Below the pieces are notes generated by a model. That model saw only the letters and a list, made by a program, of their open reading frames with translations, was not told the DNA's origin and made no database searches. From NCBI GenBank assembly GCA_023481105.1, contig JAMCWK010000079.1, forward strand, positions 1-47,135: a stretch of 47,135 bases of DNA, in the 5' to 3' direction. A program made the position numbers and the translations under genes. The stretch comes from Acidobacteriota bacterium. Lineage in GTDB: Bacteria; Acidobacteriota; Terriglobia; Acidiferrales; UBA7541. Below are positions 1 through 8,494 of the stretch, in pieces (the stretch's first letter is position 1; every line of letters starts with the position of its first letter).

Positions 1-68
1 GCGGGGGTCGCCCTTTTGCTTTTGCAGCGGTGTTTTTCGCAGCGATAGTTCGGGGGTAGAATAGCGGT

Positions 69-377
69 ATGGCGAAGAAAGTTGCGCCACCGATTGATGT
101 CACCTGCCCGTGCTGCCAGGCAAAGCTCGTCGTGGCCCCGGAGCTGGCCGTGGTGCTTTCGCACGAAGCGCCGCCCAAGACCGCGCCGGACGTTGACCTT
201 ACCGACACGGCGCGCCTTCTGAAAGAGCAGGAGGAGCGGCGGGAAGAGAAGTACAAACAGTCTGTGGAGTACGAGAAAAAGAAGGAAGACGTCTTTGAGC
301 GGCTGTTCGAGGAAGGCTTGAAGAAAGCCAAGGACAAGCCCATCGAAAAGCCCATCCGCGATTTCGACCTCGATTGA
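69..377 (+). CDS. small zinc-ribbon-like hypothetical protein
   Basis: 102 aa, not assigned to a named family. The N-terminus carries a CPCC motif (residues 14-17), half of a zinc ribbon; no second cysteine pair is visible, so metal binding may need a partner or a dimer. Residues 45-100 are very rich in Lys and Glu and look like a long charged helix or coiled coil. There is no signal peptide or membrane segment, so it is probably cytoplasmic. No Shine-Dalgarno sequence precedes the ATG; instead TAGAAT lies at 57-62, six bases upstream, which fits a -10 box of a leaderless mRNA. It is separated by 36 bases from the VWA gene and could be co-transcribed with it. Confidence 0.7.
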   Translation: MAKKVAPPIDVTCPCCQAKLVVAPELAVVLSHEAPPKTAPDVDLTDTARLLKEQEERREEKYKQSVEYEKKKEDVFERLFEEGLKKAKDKPIEKPIRDFDLD

Positions 378-413
378 ACCGGTCTGGCCCGCCTTCTGGC
401 ATACTTCCAAATT

Positions 414-1640
414 GTGCCGACAGTCAAATCCAGAATGAAGGAGTCAAGTTTCGCCAGACGGGCGCTGCATGCAGCGCCCCTACGGCGGACACTTTTGTTT
501 TTGATTGCTGGCGTAGCTGCGGCAGGAATCTTTGCGCAGGAAAGACCCAAGACGTCAAAGGCGCAAAAGCTTGGCGCAGGCATGGAATTGCGGCGGGACT
601 TGCGCAGCGGGGAATTGGAGTACCGTCGAAAGGCAGTCGCAAGCAACGACGGGACTGCGGCGCCAACAGGCGATAGCCGGGCGATGCTGCGCGTCGGCGT
701 CAACCTGGTGGAAGTGAACTGCATGGTCGTGCAAGCGGACGGCTTGCCCGCGCGAAACTTGCGCCGCGAAGATTTCCGCCTCTTCGAGGACGGCGTGCTG
801 CAAACCGTGGAACATTTCGATGCGTCCAGCGAGGGGGCCAGCGTCGCACTTGTGCTGGACGCGAGCCCGAGCGTGTTGCGCGACATCGGAGAGATGAAAG
901 CGGCGGCGCGGACCTTGGCCAAAGCGTTAGAAGAGCAGGACGAAGTGGCGGTGGTTTCCTTTGACGCGGACGCGTATCTACTGCTGCCGTTCTCGCGCGA
1001 CCGCGCGGCGCTGGAAAAAGCGATCGAGCGAGTGAATGTGGCGCGCGGGGCGACGTCGAAGCGCGGCTCGAATATTTACGAGGCGGTGTACCTTGTGGCG
1101 CAGGAATTGTTTCGCGGGCGGCGCGGACGAAAAGCCGTTGTGCTGCTGACCGATGGGCAGGATAGCGGGCTGGGATTGAGCTGGTCGCCGGAAAGCACGC
1201 GGCCGCGGGCGGGCGACGCAAGCGGGCGGCTGACGTTTGAAGACGTGGCGCGGTCGCTGGCGTCGGCGGGCGTGGAACTGGAAGCGATTTCCACGCAGCC
1301 GCGGCCGAAAGCAATGACGGATGCATGGCTGGAGGCGCGTCAAAAAGAAATGCTCATCACGGCCAAGGCGCGCGAAATGGAGATTCCTCATTACACGCTC
1401 TATCTTGCAGAGTTGGTGCGGCGAGCGGGCGGACGAATGTACTTCTTGCGGGAACTTGAAACTCTGAGCGCCATTTACAAGCGGATTGCGGAAAATCTCC
1501 GGGCGCAGTACACGCTGGGATACTACCCGCGAGCGGGAGCTGGAAAGAGCGGCTGGCGAATGCTGAAGGTCGAATTGCCGGGGCGAGCGGACGTGCGCGT
1601 AGTGCACCGCGTGACGTACTACGTGACCGCCACGCCCTGA
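414..1640 (+). CDS. secreted VWA-domain protein (acidobacterial VWFA-related type)
   Basis: About 400 aa. An N-terminal signal or anchor (LLFLIAGVAAAGIFAQ, around residues 25-40) is followed by a short variable linker, an N-terminal beta domain (VGVNLVEVNCMVVQADG, EDFRLFEDG) and a von Willebrand factor A domain with the MIDAS motif DASPS and a second loop LLTDGQDSG. The C-terminal part ends with the YTLGYYP motif typical of the VWFA-related acidobacterial family (TIGR03436 type). Such proteins are thought to bind proteins or matrix outside the cytoplasm; the ligand is unknown. The start may be GTG 414 or ATG 435; the latter gives a more typical signal peptide. A 20-base perfect palindrome (460-479) lies inside the signal-peptide codons. 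Confidence 0.85.
   Translation: MPTVKSRMKESSFARRALHAAPLRRTLLFLIAGVAAAGIFAQERPKTSKAQKLGAGMELRRDLRSGELEYRRKAVASNDGTAAPTGDSRAMLRVGVNLVEVNCMVVQADGLPARNLRREDFRLFEDGVLQTVEHFDASSEGASVALVLDASPSVLRDIGEMKAAARTLAKALEEQDEVAVVSFDADAYLLLPFSRDRAALEKAIERVNVARGATSKRGSNIYEAVYLVAQELFRGRRGRKAVVLLTDGQDSGLGLSWSPESTRPRAGDASGRLTFEDVARSLASAGVELEAISTQPRPKAMTDAWLEARQKEMLITAKAREMEIPHYTLYLAELVRRAGGRMYFLRELETLSAIYKRIAENLRAQYTLGYYPRAGAGKSGWRMLKVELPGRADVRVVHRVTYYVTATP
460..484. repeat. REP-like palindrome inside a signal-peptide coding region
   Basis: GGGCGCTGCATGCAGCGCCC at 460-479 is a perfect 10+10 palindrome followed by CTACG. The palindrome plus CCTAC tail resembles the REP-like hairpins at 39840-39913. Here it is translated as ALHAAP within the leader of the VWA protein. 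Confidence 0.6.
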
Positions 1641-1653
1641 GGAGGACGCACCG

Positions 1654-2541
1654 TTGTTTGCGAGGAAAACATTCCGGCTGAAGCTTTCCCGCGGGACGCT
1701 TGTGCTCGGCGGGCGAGCGCTGGTGATGGGCGTTCTCAACGTGACTCCGGACAGCTTTTCGGACGGCGGGAAGTTCTTCTCTGTCGAGGCAGCAGTGAAG
1801 CGCGCCGTAGAAATGGCAAAAGCCGGCGCGGACATCCTGGACATCGGCGGCGAATCTACGCGGCCGGGGAGCGACGCAATCAGTGCAGAAGAAGAAATTC
1901 GCCGCGTGCTGCCGGTGATCCAGCGACTGCGCAAAAAATTGAGAATTCCTATTTCCATTGATACGCAGAAAGCGGCCGTGGCGGAAGCAGCGGTGAAAGC
2001 CGGCGCGGAAATGATCAATGATGTTTCGGCGCTTCGAGCAGATGCCAACATGGCGTGCGTCGCGCGACGCCACCGGCTGCCGGTCATCCTGATGCACATG
2101 CGCGGCGAGCCGCGGACGATGCAGAAGCAGCCGTTTGCGCGAAACGTTATGCAGGACGTGAAACGCGGGCTGCGCGCTGCCGTGGGGCGCACGCGGACGG
2201 CCGGAATTGCGAAATCACAAATTATTCTGGATCCAGGAATCGGCTTCGGAAAAAGCTACGCGCAGACCCGCGAATTGCTGGCCCGGCTGCCGGAACTGGC
2301 GAGGCTGGGCTATCCGCTGCTGGTAGGGACATCGCGCAAAGCATTCATCGGAGCGATTCTCGGCAGCGCGAAAAAGCCGTGGCCGGCGGAGAAGCGGCTG
2401 TGGGGAACAGCAGCGACGGTAGTTGCCAGCATTCTTGGCGGAGCACACATCGTACGCGTGCATGACGTGAATGAAATGGCGCAGGTAGCGCGGATTGCCG
2501 ACGCCGTTGTGACCGCGAGGTCGAAGAATCAGGAGCGGTGA
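1654..2541 (+). CDS. folP: dihydropteroate synthase
   Basis: 295 aa, full length for the family. It condenses 6-hydroxymethyl-dihydropterin diphosphate with p-aminobenzoate in folate synthesis and is the sulfonamide target. The TIM-barrel signatures are all present in order: MGVLNVTPDSFSDGG, DIGGESTRPGS, ISIDTQKAAVAEAAVKAGA with MINDVSAL, ILMHMRG, ILDPGIGFGKS and LLVGTSRKAFIG. The start is TTG 1654, supported by GGAGG at 1641-1645 directly after the VWA stop codon, so the two genes are probably co-transcribed. The 3' end overlaps the convergent glycosyltransferase by 13 bases. Confidence 0.95.
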   Translation: MFARKTFRLKLSRGTLVLGGRALVMGVLNVTPDSFSDGGKFFSVEAAVKRAVEMAKAGADILDIGGESTRPGSDAISAEEEIRRVLPVIQRLRKKLRIPISIDTQKAAVAEAAVKAGAEMINDVSALRADANMACVARRHRLPVILMHMRGEPRTMQKQPFARNVMQDVKRGLRAAVGRTRTAGIAKSQIILDPGIGFGKSYAQTRELLARLPELARLGYPLLVGTSRKAFIGAILGSAKKPWPAEKRLWGTAATVVASILGGAHIVRVHDVNEMAQVARIADAVVTARSKNQER

Positions 2542-3548
2542 GGGCCGGTATCGTGGGGGTCGCGAGATAGAGCTTCCTGGCGGCGGCTTTTGACTTCGCG
2601 GACGGTGTAAACGGACTTCCCCTGCGATTCAAAGTAGGTGCGCGCGAGCATTTCACCGAGCAGACCGATGGAAATGAACTGGATGCCGCTGACGATGAGC
2701 GCCATGGAAAGCAGGAGCATTGGCCCGTGCTTGATGAAAACGGATTCGCCGAGAATGACCTTGAGGTAAAGGAGGTAAAAACCCAGCGCGCCGCCAATGA
2801 CAGTGCCGAGCAGGCCGAAGAGGCCGAAGAATTGAAGCGGCTTGGTGGAATAGTCAAGCAGGAACTTCACGCTGAAGAAATCGAGCACGACGCGGCTGAT
2901 GCGCCCGAGGCCGTACTTGGAAGAGCCACGATGGCGCGGATGGTGGCGGACAACCAGCTCCGTCATGCGCGCACCGGACCAACTGGCCAGCGCGGGAATA
3001 AACCGATGGAGGTCGCCGTAGAGCGGAAGGTCCTGCACGATTTCGCGGCGGTATACGCGCAGGGTGCAGCCGAAGTCGTGCAGCGGGACGCCGGACAGCC
3101 GCGCCATGATGCCGTTGGCAATGATGCTGGGGATCCGGCGTGTGAGCCACGGCTCCTTGCGGTCCTTGCGCCAGCCGCTGACGATATCGTAGCCCTCGGC
3201 GAGCTTGGCGAGAAGGAGCGGGATGTCCTCGGGATCATTCTGGAGATCGGCGTCGAGGGTGATGATAATTTCGCCGCGAGCGAAGTCGAAGCCAGCCTTC
3301 AGCGCGGGCGTCTGCCCGAAATTGCGGCGGAAGCGGATGACGTTGACGCGGCGGTCGGACTCAAAAATATCGGAGAGAACGCGAAAGCTCTGGTCGCGGC
3401 TGCCGTCGTCCACAAAAACAATTTCGTAGGGCTCGCCGAGCGCATCCATGACCTCCGTGAGCTTAACGTAGAGCGGCGGGATGTTTTCCTGCTCGTCCAG
3501 GACGGGCACGACGATGGAATAGCGAATGGCGTCGGCGGTTTTCGTCAT
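2529..3548 (-). CDS. family 2 glycosyltransferase (DPM/GtrB/ArnC-like), membrane-anchored
   Basis: 339 aa. The N-terminal GT-A domain begins with SIVVPVLDEQENI and carries the DxD-type motif DADLQND near residue 100, so it should use a nucleotide sugar. Two C-terminal hydrophobic segments (LFGLLGTVIGGALGFYLLYL and MLLLSMALIVSGIQFISIGL) give the architecture of polyprenyl-phosphate glycosyltransferases such as GtrB or ArnC. The likely role is to make an undecaprenyl-phosphate-linked sugar for envelope glycans; the sugar cannot be inferred. It is a single minus-strand gene convergent with folP. No clear Shine-Dalgarno sequence precedes the ATG. Confidence 0.9.
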   Translation of the reverse strand: MTKTADAIRYSIVVPVLDEQENIPPLYVKLTEVMDALGEPYEIVFVDDGSRDQSFRVLSDIFESDRRVNVIRFRRNFGQTPALKAGFDFARGEIIITLDADLQNDPEDIPLLLAKLAEGYDIVSGWRKDRKEPWLTRRIPSIIANGIMARLSGVPLHDFGCTLRVYRREIVQDLPLYGDLHRFIPALASWSGARMTELVVRHHPRHRGSSKYGLGRISRVVLDFFSVKFLLDYSTKPLQFFGLFGLLGTVIGGALGFYLLYLKVILGESVFIKHGPMLLLSMALIVSGIQFISIGLLGEMLARTYFESQGKSVYTVREVKSRRQEALSRDPHDTGPHRS

Positions 3549-3692
3549 GTGGCGCTGAAAGTGAGATGCAAAACATCCACTCGCGGTGGCATTTTGCAGC
3601 CTTGATAATCCCCCGATTGACCTAATGCGTCAATATCCCGAACGTGGAGGCGTTCCTCCCGCTCGAGGGCAGGCGCGCTATACTGGATGCAG

Positions 3693-4160
3693 ATGAATCG
3701 CGCAGCGAAGAATACCGCTCCACCGGGCAAAGACCGGGTCATGGCCATTGACTACGGGCGCAAGCGGATGGGCGTGGCCATCAGCGATGAACTGGGCATG
3801 ACGGCGCGGCCTCTTGTGACTCTGGAGCGAAAGAACCGGCGAGACGACTTGCGCAGGCTGCGCGAGTTGGCCCGTGCGCACCAGGTTGGGCGAATTGTGG
3901 TCGGGAATCCAGTGCGTTTGGATGGCAGCGCCGGAGAAATGGCCGCGGAAGCCGCGGGCTTTGCGGCTCGCATCGCCAAGGAATTGCAGCTGCCGGTCGA
4001 GATGGTGGACGAGCGGCTGAGCAGCTGGGAGGCACAACAGACTGCGACGACCAAGACGAAACGAAGCAAGCAATCCGCGGGCGTGGATGCAGTGGCGGCG
4101 GCAGTCATCCTGAGGGAATTCCTGGATCATGAGCAGACGCGGAAACCAACGAGGAAGTAG
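3693..4160 (+). CDS. ruvX: YqgF/RuvX-type Holliday junction resolvase-like nuclease
   Basis: About 155 aa with an RNase H-like fold. Family motifs are AIDYGRKRMGVAIS (first catalytic Asp), IVVGNPVRLDGSAGEMA, and VDERLSSWEA, then a C-terminal Asp in GVDAVAAA. Family members process pre-16S rRNA 5' ends and may act on branched DNA. Starts are possible at ATG 3687, ATG 3693 or ATG 3741. A TATACT box at 3679-3684 is too close for 3687 but fits a leaderless mRNA starting at 3693; there is no Shine-Dalgarno sequence. The 3' end overlaps mltG by 32 bases, and ruvX-mltG is a widely conserved pair. Confidence 0.92.
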   Translation: MNRAAKNTAPPGKDRVMAIDYGRKRMGVAISDELGMTARPLVTLERKNRRDDLRRLRELARAHQVGRIVVGNPVRLDGSAGEMAAEAAGFAARIAKELQLPVEMVDERLSSWEAQQTATTKTKRSKQSAGVDAVAAAVILREFLDHEQTRKPTRK

Positions 4161-5232
4161 CACGGGACGCGCGGCCGCCATCTTGCTGCTGGCGGTGTTG
4201 GCGGCCATTGCCGGCGGCGTGGTCTGGCTCGTGTCGGAATGGCGGACGCCTTATCAGGGCTTTGCGCAGGGCGGAGTGTTTGTGGAGATTCCGCGCGGCA
4301 TGTCCAACAGCGCGATTGCGAGGCGGTTGGTAGAAAGCGGAGTCGTTCGAAGCCGCGTGGCATTCGATGTGCTATGCCGTTGGAAATCTCCGGCCACACT
4401 GCAAGCCGGTGAATATTTCTTTGACCAACCCGCCACGCCGGCGGAGGTTTTTCGGAAACTGGCCGCAGGACGCGTGTTCGTCCATGTGGTGACCGTGCCG
4501 GAAGGCAAGACGATGAATGAGATAGCGGAACTGATGGAACGCGAAGGTCTCGCGAGTCGCGCGGCATTTCTTGCGGCAGCCGGCAATGTATCTTTGGTGA
4601 GCGACCTTGCGCCCAGGGCGCGGAATCTGGAAGGCTTTCTGTTTCCTTCCACCTACCAGTTTCCGCGCCGCGTGACCTCCGAGCGCATTGTGGAAACCAT
4701 GGTGAAACAATTCCGGGAAGTGTGGGGGAAGCTGCGCAAGGAGCAGGGCGCGGCGAACGGGGAATCTGTCGCGGCCGCAGTGACCCTGGCGTCGCTGGTG
4801 GAGAAGGAAACCAGAGTGGCCGAGGAGCGTCCGCTGGTGGCGAGCGTCTTCCGCAACCGGTTGAAACGCCGCATGGCGCTGCAATGCGACCCGACAGTGA
4901 TCTATGCGCTGGAGTTGGCAAACCGATATGACGGATCGCTCACCACGAAAGATCTGAAATTCAAATCGCCATACAACACGTATCGCAACCCGGGATTGCC
5001 GCCCGGACCGATCGCGAATCCCGGCGAAGCTTCCTTGCGGGCGGCGCTGCGCCCTGCAGGCGCGGATTATCTTTATTTTGTGTCCAACGGACAAGGAGGA
5101 CACGTGTTCAGCCGCACGCTCGCGGAACACAACCGGAACGTGGCGCAGTACCGGCGGCTGCAGGCGCAGAATGGACGAAATAACGCGGCAAAGACTGGTG
5201 CGCAAGCCGCTCCGCAGCGGAATCCGCGATGA
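4129..5232 (+). CDS. mltG: endolytic murein transglycosylase MltG (YceG family)
   Basis: 367 aa. A basic N-terminus and one transmembrane helix (AAILLLAVLAAIAGGVVWLV, residues 13-32) anchor it in the inner membrane, followed by a LysM-like region (FVEIPRGMSNSAIARRL) and the YceG catalytic domain. The conserved catalytic-site segment LASLVEKET contains the essential Glu; VASVFRNRL, LQCDPTVIYAL, SPYNTYRNPGLPPGPIANPG and YLYFVSNG follow as in the family. It cleaves nascent glycan strands and so sets peptidoglycan chain length. The ATG lies within the last codons of ruvX, so translation is coupled; the stop overlaps the next gene by four bases (ATGA). Confidence 0.95.
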   Translation: MSRRGNQRGSSTGRAAAILLLAVLAAIAGGVVWLVSEWRTPYQGFAQGGVFVEIPRGMSNSAIARRLVESGVVRSRVAFDVLCRWKSPATLQAGEYFFDQPATPAEVFRKLAAGRVFVHVVTVPEGKTMNEIAELMEREGLASRAAFLAAAGNVSLVSDLAPRARNLEGFLFPSTYQFPRRVTSERIVETMVKQFREVWGKLRKEQGAANGESVAAAVTLASLVEKETRVAEERPLVASVFRNRLKRRMALQCDPTVIYALELANRYDGSLTTKDLKFKSPYNTYRNPGLPPGPIANPGEASLRAALRPAGADYLYFVSNGQGGHVFSRTLAEHNRNVAQYRRLQAQNGRNNAAKTGAQAAPQRNPR

Positions 5233-5789
5233 CGAAAGACCATCCGCAGACGAAGAAAGACCTCATCCTGGAAATTGCGAAGGGACTCAAGGTGATGAAG
5301 TTCACACCGGCGGAATTCGAGCAGATCCGTCGGCAGATGATTGCGCAGCTGGGCCATGCAGGCAAAACGTCCGCCGACCACATCGCCGGCGTGCTGGAGG
5401 AGGCGGGGTTGCGCGTGGTGTGGTCCACGCAGGCGGATACGGAAGGCCGCTACGAGGAAGAGTTCCGCGACTTGCTGCACTTCTCGACGCTCGAAGAAGC
5501 GGAAATGTGCCTGATGCGCCTGGACGAGCTGTGGCACAAGTTTCGCGAAGCAGGGGAACCAGCTGCCGCGGAACGCGTGCGGGAAGTGGCGCGGCTGGGA
5601 CAGCGGCGCGCCCAGATGATCTCACGCAACTCGAAGGTGGAAGCGCGCAAGCGCGCCGAAAAAGCCGAGATTTCGCAGTGGTTTCAGATCTGGTTGGAAA
5701 CACCGGAAGCGTTCTTCGACTGGCTGGAACTGCGCAAACAGTCAGCGGAATTTCAAAGAGAATTTAGAATTACAGGTGAACACAGCTGA
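5229..5789 (+). CDS. conserved hypothetical protein, translationally coupled to mltG
   Basis: 186 aa, family not recognised. It is hydrophilic, without signal peptide or membrane segment, and mostly helical in appearance with many Glu, Arg and Lys. Residues 10-60 look like a small helical domain (FTPAEFEQIRRQM, HIAGVLEEAG) and residues 115-165 like a coiled coil (AAERVREVARLGQRRAQ). The start codon overlaps the mltG stop as ATGA, so it is the third gene of the ruvX-mltG operon. Similar coupling would fit a cytoplasmic or regulatory function, but nothing in the sequence names one. Confidence 0.75.
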   Translation: MTKDHPQTKKDLILEIAKGLKVMKFTPAEFEQIRRQMIAQLGHAGKTSADHIAGVLEEAGLRVVWSTQADTEGRYEEEFRDLLHFSTLEEAEMCLMRLDELWHKFREAGEPAAAERVREVARLGQRRAQMISRNSKVEARKRAEKAEISQWFQIWLETPEAFFDWLELRKQSAEFQREFRITGEHS

Positions 5790-5857
5790 ACACAGGTAAG
5801 CAGCGAAAGCGGCAGGAACGATTACGGTTTTTGTGCAAGCGCGCGAGGAAATGACGC

Positions 5858-6406
5858 ATGTATCTACTGGAAGTGGAGCCGCTCGATCTGGGCGAAGACG
5901 TGAAAGCGATCGGCCTCGAGCTCATCGAACCGGAAAACCGCGAGCCGGTCCGAGGAGCAGAGGCGGCGCAAGTGTGGAGCCGCGTGCTGCCGGCGCTGTC
6001 CGCGACGGAGCCGTGGGCTTTCGATTTCTTCAGTCACCCGGAGCGCGTGCAGGATTACTGCGGGAGGCACGGGATTGCGTACCGCACGACGGGGAAGTGC
6101 ATGGTGATCGAAGCGCCGGAGGAGGCTGCGTTGCCGGCCCTGCTGGAACGGTTCGCGGGGGAGACGTTTGGCGTGCGGTCGGGCGGGCCGCTGCTGGCTG
6201 GGGACGGGGCGCTGGAAGGCGATCTGGCGCGACGCGGAGTGGACGCATATCATCAAACGTATCCCAACTACTTTTTTTGCGCAGTGTGCGACTTCGAAAA
6301 CGGATTTCTGACGCTGCTCACCACGCGCCTGTGGGCCAGCGAGGTGATTCGGCGAGTGACACCCGTGCTGGCGGACCTCGAAGTAGAAGTGCGGATTCCG
6401 CGCTGA
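5858..6406 (+). CDS. hypothetical protein
   Basis: 182 aa, family not recognised. No signal peptide, membrane helix or known catalytic motif is seen. The protein is acidic, with YCGRHGIAYRTTGKCMVIEAPEE in the middle and PNYFFCAVCDFENGF near residue 135, so it has four cysteines that are not spaced like a zinc site. The start is supported by GAGGAA at 5843-5848, about nine bases before the ATG. It lies 68 bases after the ruvX-mltG operon and could be its last gene. Coding is supported by full-length third-position GC bias. Confidence 0.7.
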   Translation: MYLLEVEPLDLGEDVKAIGLELIEPENREPVRGAEAAQVWSRVLPALSATEPWAFDFFSHPERVQDYCGRHGIAYRTTGKCMVIEAPEEAALPALLERFAGETFGVRSGGPLLAGDGALEGDLARRGVDAYHQTYPNYFFCAVCDFENGFLTLLTTRLWASEVIRRVTPVLADLEVEVRIPR

Positions 6407-6478
6407 AAAAGAGATACCCGCGGATAGCGCTCGTTTGACGCGCCTGTGAATGGCTGCTAAATTGCAATATTTGCCCAT

Positions 6479-7372
6479 GTGCGAGGGGAAAGACTGAGAG
6501 CAGGCGCTCCAATTCGGATGGTTCTGCTGACAGTGGTGCCGCTTTTGGCGGCAGGGTGCGGCGGTGCGGTCAAGAAGACGACACGCGTGCCTGCCGCGGA
6601 GGTGCGGCCATCGTTGGAAGCCACGGCCGACCAGCTTGTGGAGCAGTACAACCAGCAGGCGCGAGCGGTGCGCAGCCTCAATGCCGGGGTGGAGCTGAAC
6701 CCCGTGGCAGGGTCAACGTACACGGGAGTGATTGAGGACTATCACGACGTGCGCGGTTTTATCCTGGCGCAGCGGCCAGCCAGCATTCGCATGATCGGGC
6801 AGGCGCCGGTGGTGGCCAAGAATATTTTCGATATGGTTAGCGACGGCGAAACATTTCGCATCTTCATCCCGTCGAAGAACAAGTTCGTAGTAGGGCCGAC
6901 GGAAATGGAGCGGCCTTCGACAAAACCGATAGAAAACTTGCGGCCGCAACATTTGCTCGACGCACTGTTCTGGAAGGAACTGCCGGCTGGCAGGATGGTG
7001 CTGATTGAGGAGTTCGATGCGGCGCCGCTCCGGTATTACATCCTGACGCTTGTGCGCGAGGCAAACGGCGGAGAAATTGCGAGAAAAGTCTGGTTTGACC
7101 GAGCCGATTTGAACATTGCGCGCGTCCAAATCTATGGCGCGCGCGGACGACTGCTTGCGGATATCCGTTACGCGGACTGGCAGCCCGCAGGGGAAGTGCG
7201 CTATCCGCGCCACGTGTGGCTGACTCGGCCGCACGACGACTATCAGCTCGAGGTGCGCATTACGAAACTTACCTTGAACGAAGACATTGCTGCCGAACGC
7301 TTCCGCCTGGAGCAGCCTCCAGGGACGGAACTGGTGCGCGTGGGGGAAGAAAGCAAGGAGCCCAAACCGTGA
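6479..7372 (+). CDS. lipoprotein of the LolA/LolB-like fold (DUF4292-like)
   Basis: About 285-297 aa. The N-terminus has a hydrophobic stretch and a lipobox LLAAGC (cleavage before the Cys near residue 27), so it should be a lipoprotein. The mature part has the alternating beta pattern of LolA/LolB-like lipoprotein-binding proteins: YTGVIEDYHDVRGFILAQRP, IFDMVSDGETFRIFIPSKNKFVVG, and a C-terminal strand series ending in ERFRLEQPPGTELVRV. It probably binds lipid or lipoprotein acyl chains. GTG 6479 is one possible start; ATG 6518 (MVLLTVV) is the alternative and gives a standard lipoprotein signal. Its stop overlaps the start of the ABC permease gene (GTGA), so it is the first gene of the transport cluster. 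Confidence 0.8.
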   Translation: MRGERLRAGAPIRMVLLTVVPLLAAGCGGAVKKTTRVPAAEVRPSLEATADQLVEQYNQQARAVRSLNAGVELNPVAGSTYTGVIEDYHDVRGFILAQRPASIRMIGQAPVVAKNIFDMVSDGETFRIFIPSKNKFVVGPTEMERPSTKPIENLRPQHLLDALFWKELPAGRMVLIEEFDAAPLRYYILTLVREANGGEIARKVWFDRADLNIARVQIYGARGRLLADIRYADWQPAGEVRYPRHVWLTRPHDDYQLEVRITKLTLNEDIAAERFRLEQPPGTELVRVGEESKEPKP

Positions 7373-8469
7373 TCGGGGAAATGATCCTGCGCAACGTGTT
7401 CCACCGGCCGGTGCGGACGGCAATCAGCGTAATTGCCGTGGGCGTCGAAGTAATGCTGGTGATCCTCGTGGTGGGGCTTACGAGCGGGCTGCTGCACGAA
7501 ACGGCCAAGCGCGTGGAAGGAGTGGGTGCGGACCTGATGTTGCAACCGCCGTCGGCGTCAGTGTTCATGGCCTTCAGCGGGGCGCCGATGCCCATCAAGA
7601 TCCGGGAAAAACTGGAAGAGATGAAATACGTGCGAGCCGTGGCGCCTGTCCTGCTGCAATTCAACGCTAGCGGCGGGCTGGACATCGTGTACGGAATCGA
7701 GCAGGAAACATTCAAAGCAGTCTCCGGTGGCTTTGTGTTCCATGAGGGCGGAGAACTTTCGGCGCCGAACGACATCCTGGTGGACGACTGGTACGCGAAG
7801 GCAAAACAGGTGAAAGTGGGACAGACGCTGCGAATGCTGGACAACGATTTCCATGTGGCCGGGATCGTGGAGCATGGCAAAGGCGCGCGGCTGTTTGTGC
7901 CCATTCAAACACTGCAAGAACTTTCCGGCGCGCGGGACAAAGCCAGCGTGTTCTTCATCAAGCTGACGAGGCCAGAGCACACCGCCGCCGTGGCCGACGA
8001 ACTGCGCAAAGTGTTCCCGCGATATGAAATCCGGCCCCTGAAGGATTTTCTCTCGCTCATGACATCGTCCAACTTGCCGGGACTGGAGACCTTTATCAAC
8101 TCCATGATTGCCCTGGCGGTGTCCATCGGGTTCCTGGTGATCTTCCTTTCCATGTACACCATCATCATCGAGAGGACGCGGGAGATCGGAGTGTTGAAAT
8201 CACTCGGTGCGTCCAAGGGATTCATCGTACGCGCGCTGTTGAGCGAAACCGCGGTGATCTGCGGGATTGGCATCGTGCTGGGAATCGGTATGACGTTCGG
8301 GATGCGTGCGGTGCTTACACGAGTGTTTCCGACGCTGACGATTCTGGTCACCGTGGACTGGGTCTTGCGCGCGACACTCATTGCTGTGGTGGGAGGCCTG
8401 GTGGGGGCCAGCTATCCGGCCTGGTTGGCCAGCCGGAAGGACCCCATCGAGGCGCTATCGTACGAATAA
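7369..8469 (+). CDS. ABC transporter permease, FtsX/MacB (LolC/E-like) type
   Basis: 366 aa from GTG 7369, which overlaps the stop of the lipoprotein gene and has GGAG at 7357-7360. The open frame extends further upstream to 7216, but those codons lie over the end of the preceding gene. One N-terminal helix (AISVIAVGVEVMLVILVVGLT) is followed by a large extracytoplasmic domain (residues 45-235) and three C-terminal helices (IALAVSIGFLVIFLSMYTIII, AVICGIGIVLGIGMTFGMRAV, ATLIAVVGGLVGASYPAWLA), the usual FtsX topology. ERTREIGVLKSLGASKGFI is the typical cytoplasmic coupling segment of this family. Together with the next gene it forms a mechanotransmission-type ABC system, likely working on lipoproteins or envelope lipids. 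Confidence 0.9.
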   Translation: MIGEMILRNVFHRPVRTAISVIAVGVEVMLVILVVGLTSGLLHETAKRVEGVGADLMLQPPSASVFMAFSGAPMPIKIREKLEEMKYVRAVAPVLLQFNASGGLDIVYGIEQETFKAVSGGFVFHEGGELSAPNDILVDDWYAKAKQVKVGQTLRMLDNDFHVAGIVEHGKGARLFVPIQTLQELSGARDKASVFFIKLTRPEHTAAVADELRKVFPRYEIRPLKDFLSLMTSSNLPGLETFINSMIALAVSIGFLVIFLSMYTIIIERTREIGVLKSLGASKGFIVRALLSETAVICGIGIVLGIGMTFGMRAVLTRVFPTLTILVTVDWVLRATLIAVVGGLVGASYPAWLASRKDPIEALSYE

Positions 8470-8494
8470 AGAAGGGCGAGCAGGCTAGGCAGAG

